DNA from: Oscheius sp. JU75
Taxonomy: Eukaryota > Nematoda > Chromadorea > Rhabditida > Rhabditidae
Direction of reading: 5' to 3'
Assembly (NCBI GenBank): GCA_037178855.1
Contig: JASJZC010000007.1
Coordinates: 4,712,001-4,776,000, forward strand
DNA: 64,000 bases
Part shown: in pieces, positions 59,064 to 64,000 of the stretch
How the letters are laid out: each line of letters starts with the position of its first letter
Numbering within the stretch: the first letter of the stretch is position 1
The notes under the pieces: generated by a model
What the model was told of the DNA's origin: nothing
Database searches by the model: none
Seen by the model: only the letters and a program-made list of their open reading frames with translations
Position numbers and translations under genes: made by a program

Positions 59064-61110
59064 ATGATGAATCAAATGACGTGAGATCTGTTCCGATCCT
59101 TATTCCTAATCCTCCCTGTTTTTTGATCTTCCTCAGTCCCATTCTATGGGTATATAATGTGCGGATACAAGTTCATCCATCCATTTCTAAAAGCATTCCT
59201 GAAGACCTTATATGTGCTCGACGTTCAAAGACAACATTTATCAAGACATTTTCTCATCCCTCGTTCCATAAACATTGAACGTCTCGCCCACCTCCTTTGT
59301 TGGAAAACAGCTGTTTCTTCTATTTTAAAATGTGTCATAATGTGTTTCTTCTGCCTTCTCCAAGGTTTCATACTATGAAATGAAGCCTGGCTAGACCTTG
59401 CGCCTTCGTCGACGCACCTATTGTCTTGGGATTAGGATAGGTGGACAGCACTTTGCTGCTCGTTTTAGAGTGCATAATATTGTTCTGATCTAAACGCGGC
59501 GGAATTCAGTTGCCGCTAACTACGTCAACATTTAGATCAACCCTTCACCTCAATTCTTCTTATCATCGCTTCATATAGTTATTTCTAGTTCAGTATTTCC
59601 ATTTCCAGACTGGCCTCCTTACAACATTTCAACGAATCTCTCGGAGAAGAGCCCGAGTGCTCACGGAATGAGTGGTATGATCTTACGCGCTATGGGCTCA
59701 TCACCTACGTGGGAACTCCAATGGCTCTCACTGGCGTTGTTTGCAACTTGATTCTCTTGGTAATAATATATCCTGTATATCTGACGAATCTCTTTCAGAA
59801 ATTATTCTGCAAGTCTAAATCTTTTAAGACGCCTACACTCTATTTGTTGGTTCTGGCTAATCTTGGTAGATCATCTAGTTAGAAAAAAGCAACAGTTTTT
59901 TTCAGATCTCATCATTGACCTACTCTATGTTCCCTTCTTCACAGTTGATGCGCTAGCTATATACCATCAATACGAGTTCCTCTACCATATCTGGCATTAC
60001 TATGCAATGTTTATGTTTGGAACAAGCCGACTCGGTTAGTCACACTTTGACATGGTCTCTAATAAAAGCTTTTAGCTCAATTTGCCTCAACTTACATCAT
60101 CCTGTGTGCCACGTTGGAGCGTTTTATCGTCGTCTCCCAAATCCGATCTCTGCACTTTCTCACGACGTGAGATTGTTCAATCTTTCTTAAGCAACCCATT
60201 TTCAAGGTACAAGGGACGAATCTGCACGGTAGTTTTTATCCTGATGTTTGCCATCTGTCTACGACTGCCGGCGTACTTTGAGTATTCAATTGCATTTAGG
60301 ACAGATTGTCCGTTGTACATGGTATGACCTCGAGAAAGCGAAAATAATTTAAATCCAGAGCTACGACTACGTGCCTTTTATAGCTTCCTGGGAACACTAC
60401 CAACTTTTCAACTTTTACGTGATGACCATTCTTCATATCTTCGTTCCGTTTGCTCTTCTGCTATTTCTCAACATTTCTATCGTCTATGTTATGAAAAGAA
60501 ACCTTAGGAATATCGGCTGGGCTTTCACCACATTCGTGGACATGCCAAAGGTTGCTGAACTATTGAGAAAAGGTGCATTATTCAGAAGCTTAAAGGAAAC
60601 AGTCAGTTTATAGAATCCATGAGCTGTTCGAAGAAACGACGAGATGAACTGAAATGTGCGACTTGGACAACGGTGGCAATTGCAACAACCTATCTGTGCT
60701 GCTCTTCGTTGTCACTTTTTGTATCCGTACTGGAAAATGTGATGCCCGATACGTCTCTCTTGTACAACGAGGATGGAAGCAGGTAATTTACTATTAAAAT
60801 TCAAGACAAATTTTGTTCAGCACAAGATTTTACACTCTAGCTACTGATGCCGTCAGTATTTTGGTAGCTGTGAACAGCTTGCTCCGATTATTTGTCTACT
60901 CTTTGTGCAACCCTTCTTTCAGGTTAAAAATATTCTTTTCCGTATTAAACGCTTGCTTTCAGAGAGCAACTAGTCGAAGAGATCCCCTTATTCAAAGCAT
61001 GTTGCACCTGCTGCAACAAAGATGAACAGGATCCCAAGTATACTCAAGTCGGTTATCAGAATTTAATGATGTCATGTGGACCACACCCTCAACATCCAGT
61101 AATGTTGTGA
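59064..61110 (+). CDS. Rhodopsin-class GPCR, FMRFamide/neuropeptide receptor-like
   Basis: Seven-helix neuropeptide-type receptor. Ten exons: 59064-59080, 59609-59759, 59799-59865, 59906-60034, 60076-60166, 60207-60321, 60359-60572, 60614-60782, 60821-60922 and 60963-61110; 400 aa. The 17-nt first exon (MMNQMT) was inferred because it supplies an ATG in the right phase across a 528-nt intron. The extracellular N-terminus has an NES sequon. Helix 1 has GTPMALTGVVCNLILL, helix 2 LYLLVLANLDLIIDLLY, and helix 3 ends in an E-R-F variant of the DRY motif (CATLERFIVV). Helix 7 ends NSLLRLFVYSLCNPSFR, a variant of NPxxY. A Cys cluster (CCTCC) in the tail suggests palmitoylation. Resembles the nematode FRPR/DMSR receptors; the ligand cannot be read from the sequence. 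Confidence 0.88.
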
Positions 61111-61296
61111 GACTATTTTCAAAAGATTGTACAAAAGATGCCATTACATTTACGCGGTAAATATTATTTACAAATCCTCGTTTAGCTGTCTAAGAGTTTT
61201 GCGACATGCAGGTTGTTTGGGTGGGCAGTATGCAGATGTTATGAAGTTGGATCCCTTGGTGCTTTTCCTTAAAAACGAACTCAATTATCCTTTTGA

Positions 61297-62948
61297 TCAT
61301 ATGAACCTGATCGCTGGAGAATGTACATAACCAGGATCCTTGGAGATCCAGAAATCGTCAACAGCTGCTTCATTTTTGTCGATGGAAATTTGTTCAAAGT
61401 GTAAGTGGGTGGAGTTGGCCACAGTCATTATCGTGTAGCCGTAGTCGTTGTTTCTAAGCTTGGCACTAGGACTGGAAGACGTGTTTTTTACTCACCTTGC
61501 TGCACTCCATCCCCAGGGAGCGCCAAATTCGGCATCGGGAGTGTGACAGCCCTGCAAAGAGTTCGAAAGAAAATTAGCATCTCTTACCGCTGATCCGGTT
61601 AAAACGTAGACAGGGCCTGGAGCGTTGTGCATAAAACTATTTCCAGCCCAATATTGCAGATTTGCTACAGGCCAATTCCGTTCATATGCATGCTCGTGTC
61701 CCCAGAAGCCCATATCCATTCCGTATTTCAAAAACAGTGGCTCCAGACCAGGCATATCCAGCCATCCAAGTCGGACCTGACACCTGAGTTTATGCACTGT
61801 ACAAGATAAAAATACCAAGCGATTTTCAAAACTCTTGCATTCAGCCGAGTTCACGTTACTGCAATAGAAAGGACGATGTTGAAACGACAAAATCCATGGA
61901 ACGTTCGCTCTGTTTTTGTTAGCTTTCTGTAATATAACTTTAGACAAAGAGGGAGTTATTAACTTAAGTCCAAGTTTTTGTCTAGCCAGTTGTATTGAGT
62001 AAAAACGGGTTCCTCGCCGTACAAATTATACGAGCCGTAGTTTTCTGTACTCACTCCAAGCCAATGAATTGGACCGAGGTCAAAACTTAAACGGTCTCGA
62101 TCTACACGGAAAAACAGTCCAACCTGTAGAATTGGTTGTCTTGATATTCATTGTCGGGCATCCAGAATCGATTTTGGTAATGTGAAAAGTTCTTGCCATC
62201 GTCTTCATGGTTTCCAGCAATGACCATGTATGGCATCTGAAACAAAAGGTATGACATTTTGCTCAAACTAACTGTAGAAATGAGAGGCTCCAGTTGATTC
62301 ATATAGTTGTCTCCATTTTTACCGGAATCTCCATGAAGATCGTAAGAGATATCCCCTCAAAGAGGAACATACTACGTTTGTAATGTATTACCTACCAACG
62401 TGAACAATAAAGTCAAACTTTCCAGCAAGTCCGTTTTTGATTAGACTGGCAGTCGAGTTTCCATGCCAATATCCCAAATCACCAAAGATACAAACTCTGT
62501 AGTTTTGAGGATTTGTCGAGAGAGTGCTGAAGTTAAAAATCCTTGTCCCAATTTGATAGACTGGATATTTTCAAGTTAAAAGTATGGATCTGTAGCCTAC
62601 AGTATGTGTGACTTGGAGCTAATCCTGTCATCAAAGCTCTATGGACGTATCTCGTGATCCCTTGATCCTTCCATTCCTGCAAAAATTAAAGTAGGCAAAA
62701 ACTAACTGATAACATACAAAGCTGGTACCCTGTGTGTTGAAAATCATGTTATTTTTGGTCACACCCCATTGAACGGTAGAATTCTCTAAGACATTTTTAA
62801 TAAACCATGAAGGACAGCGAAAACCTGGCTGGAACGTAATCCAAGAAACTTTCATTTTGTCCTGGTCCCCATGAAACGATAGGTGTACCTGCTCCGGAGC
62901 AGCGGAGCATGTGGCTATAAAGACCAAGGAGAGACACACACAGAACAT
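61297..62948 (-). CDS. Purple acid phosphatase (secreted metallophosphoesterase)
   Basis: Ten exons: 62718-62948, 62601-62676, 62396-62560, 62273-62355, 62124-62236, 61964-62085, 61816-61922, 61588-61776, 61496-61551 and 61297-61471; 438 aa. Signal peptide MFCVCLSLVFIATCSA, an N-terminal fibronectin-like beta domain, then the catalytic domain. The five metal-ligand blocks are all present and in order: FGDLGYW, VGDISYD, AGNHE, FQHRPFYCS and GHEHAYER. The C-terminal part carries DYGYTIMTVANSTHLHFEQ. The acceptor for exon 6 was placed so that FYSFDLGPIHW is continuous, as in the family; the phase supports it. Acts on phosphate monoesters in the extracellular space or lysosome. Confidence 0.94.
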
Positions 62949-63210
62949 CTGCCAATAAAAAGTTACAAATATTTAGTAACAACAAATGTTGCGAAAAAGA
63001 TCAGCATGTCTAGAATCTCGCAGACATTTTCTTATCATTTTTAAGCGGCTTAAAACAGCGCATGCATGTGAGCAAAGCGAAGTCCGCCCAACGTTTCTTG
63101 TAAAAAATTGTGCGTAAGAGCCCGAAAATTTCTAGCCTGATCGAGCAACACGTGAAAGAATGGCAAGAATTCATACGATTAAAGTGGAGAAACAACATTG
63201 TGATCTGTAA
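62949..63210. other. Short intergenic region
   Basis: 262 bp between the phosphatase start and the SIX gene stop, both on the minus strand. Nothing recognised. Confidence 0.3.
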
Positions 63211-64000
63211 TCAGACACGACGGTTCAAAGAGATCGGCTGCATTAGAGTCATTCCTCCGTAGGTTGCAGCCAGACTGTCAATTCCTTTGGTATAGGAGAG
63301 GTTCTGGATGCCTAGATTGACACGGCTGTACTGATTTTCCCGGGAAGTCTTGTCACGCTGACGGCGATTTTTAAACCAGTTAGAAATCTAAAACAGTGAT
63401 ATCTTTTCGCGAGTGGCAAATGATGCTCACCTGAATGATCTCAAGATCAGTTTCTCGCGAGATCAACTTTTTCTCCTCCAGGTTAGGATATGGGTTCATC
63501 TTGTAGCATTCTCGGAGCCTCTGCAAAAGGATTGGAACTGGCTCAATGACGATGTACCTTTCTACTTTTCTCTTTAAATGAGTAAATTGTCTCCTGCCCA
63601 TCCCAAATACTTGATGGTGGTGGGTACTTTCGTCGAAGTCGGTATTTCTCTACGGGCCCTAGTTCCTTGCCTCGCTTCAGTTCGTTCTGAAAACGCAATT
63701 AAAAAGTTTGCGTTTGGATGCGAAAACAATCTTTTGCGAACAAGTAAAATATGAAGTTTAAGAATGGTTCTTCTTGTTTCCGGATTCTTGTTTTTGGTAT
63801 TTTTATAACTACCATACAACATACCTCTTTGTAGCGTCCTTCGTACCACAAATTTTGAAGTTCCTTGAAGTTGCTCTCGTCGAACTGTTGATTTTTAATA
63901 ACTTCAAACATGGCGTCAAAGTTCTGAGCAGTGAGCAACGCAAAAACGTAAGCTAAAGAACGGTTTCTAATCTTCCAGATCACAAACCTAGAAGGACAGC
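63211..64000 (-). CDS. SIX-family homeobox transcription factor, partial (closest to SIX4/5 by eye)
   Basis: DNA-binding developmental regulator. Visible exons: 63988-64000 (cut by the window edge), 63825-63952, 63558-63686, 63431-63520 and 63211-63387, all phases agreeing. The first exons hold the C-terminal half of the SIX domain ([19 protein letters not shown], then [19 protein letters not shown] and [13 protein letters not shown]). The homeodomain follows ([18 protein letters not shown] ... [14 protein letters not shown]). KYRLRRK points to the SIX4/5 subgroup (unc-39 in C. elegans). Departures from consensus include Gln for Glu in WDGQET, an [10 protein letters not shown] helix 2 region, and a short tail of about 35 residues after the homeodomain. 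The N-terminus is outside the window. Confidence 0.92.

Noticed and set aside
1-64000. tRNA, rRNA, spliced-leader RNA, CRISPR arrays, phage or bacterial operons
   Set aside because: No cloverleaf-like sequences, direct-repeat/spacer arrays or bacterial gene organisation seen; the window is spliced eukaryotic DNA throughout.

Overview
This window is nuclear DNA from a nematode. It holds two cuticle collagens, a ground-like (GRL) protein, nematode-type serpentine and neuropeptide receptors and an acr/lgc-type ion channel. Genes are dense and split by many very short introns (mostly 35-60 nt) with TTTCAG/TTTAG acceptors. Several genes have an acceptor-like sequence directly before the ATG, as expected for spliced-leader trans-splicing. 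I could not place it in a nematode order. No rRNA, tRNA, CRISPR array or intact transposon was seen. Exon models were built by hand from splice signals and reading-frame phase; no alignment was run.

Layout, 0-17 kb: a Cys-loop receptor subunit (-, cut by the left edge), a small membrane protein (-), a tandemly duplicated purine-rich repeat (4.7-6.3 kb), small charged proteins and an unrecognised gene (+), nucleoporin NDC1 (+), and an Rh-type ammonium transporter (+). 17-29 kb: a Thr-rich secreted protein (+), an SLC17-like transporter (-), several small and mostly secreted proteins, a PLAT-domain protein (+), and a trehalase (+). 28.7-32 kb: a multi-exon gene (-) joining an N-terminal array of CXC cysteine clusters to an AID/APOBEC-like deaminase core, the most unusual gene here. 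33-38.7 kb: a Cys-rich secreted protein and two paralogous cuticle collagens (+). 38.7-46 kb: a serpentine receptor (+), mitochondrial L-2-hydroxyglutarate dehydrogenase (-) with a decayed 3'-end copy 2.7 kb away, and TAPT1 (+). 47.7-53.9 kb (-): a small protein, an SLC46-like transporter, a ground-like protein and core-1 beta-1,3-galactosyltransferase. 53.9-59 kb is gene-poor. 59-64 kb: an FMRFamide-receptor-like GPCR (+), a purple acid phosphatase (-), and a SIX homeobox gene (-) cut by the right edge.

The genes do not form one pathway. Several relate to the cuticle or apical matrix (both collagens, the ground-like protein, perhaps the Thr-rich secreted protein), and both collagens share a promoter-like block. 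Others are housekeeping genes (NDC1, TAPT1, L2HGDH, C1GALT1) or neuronal receptors. Local duplication is recurrent: a paralogous collagen pair with a near-identical block, a 95-bp exon copy, the duplicated purine-rich repeat, and fragments of the receptor/L2HGDH locus.
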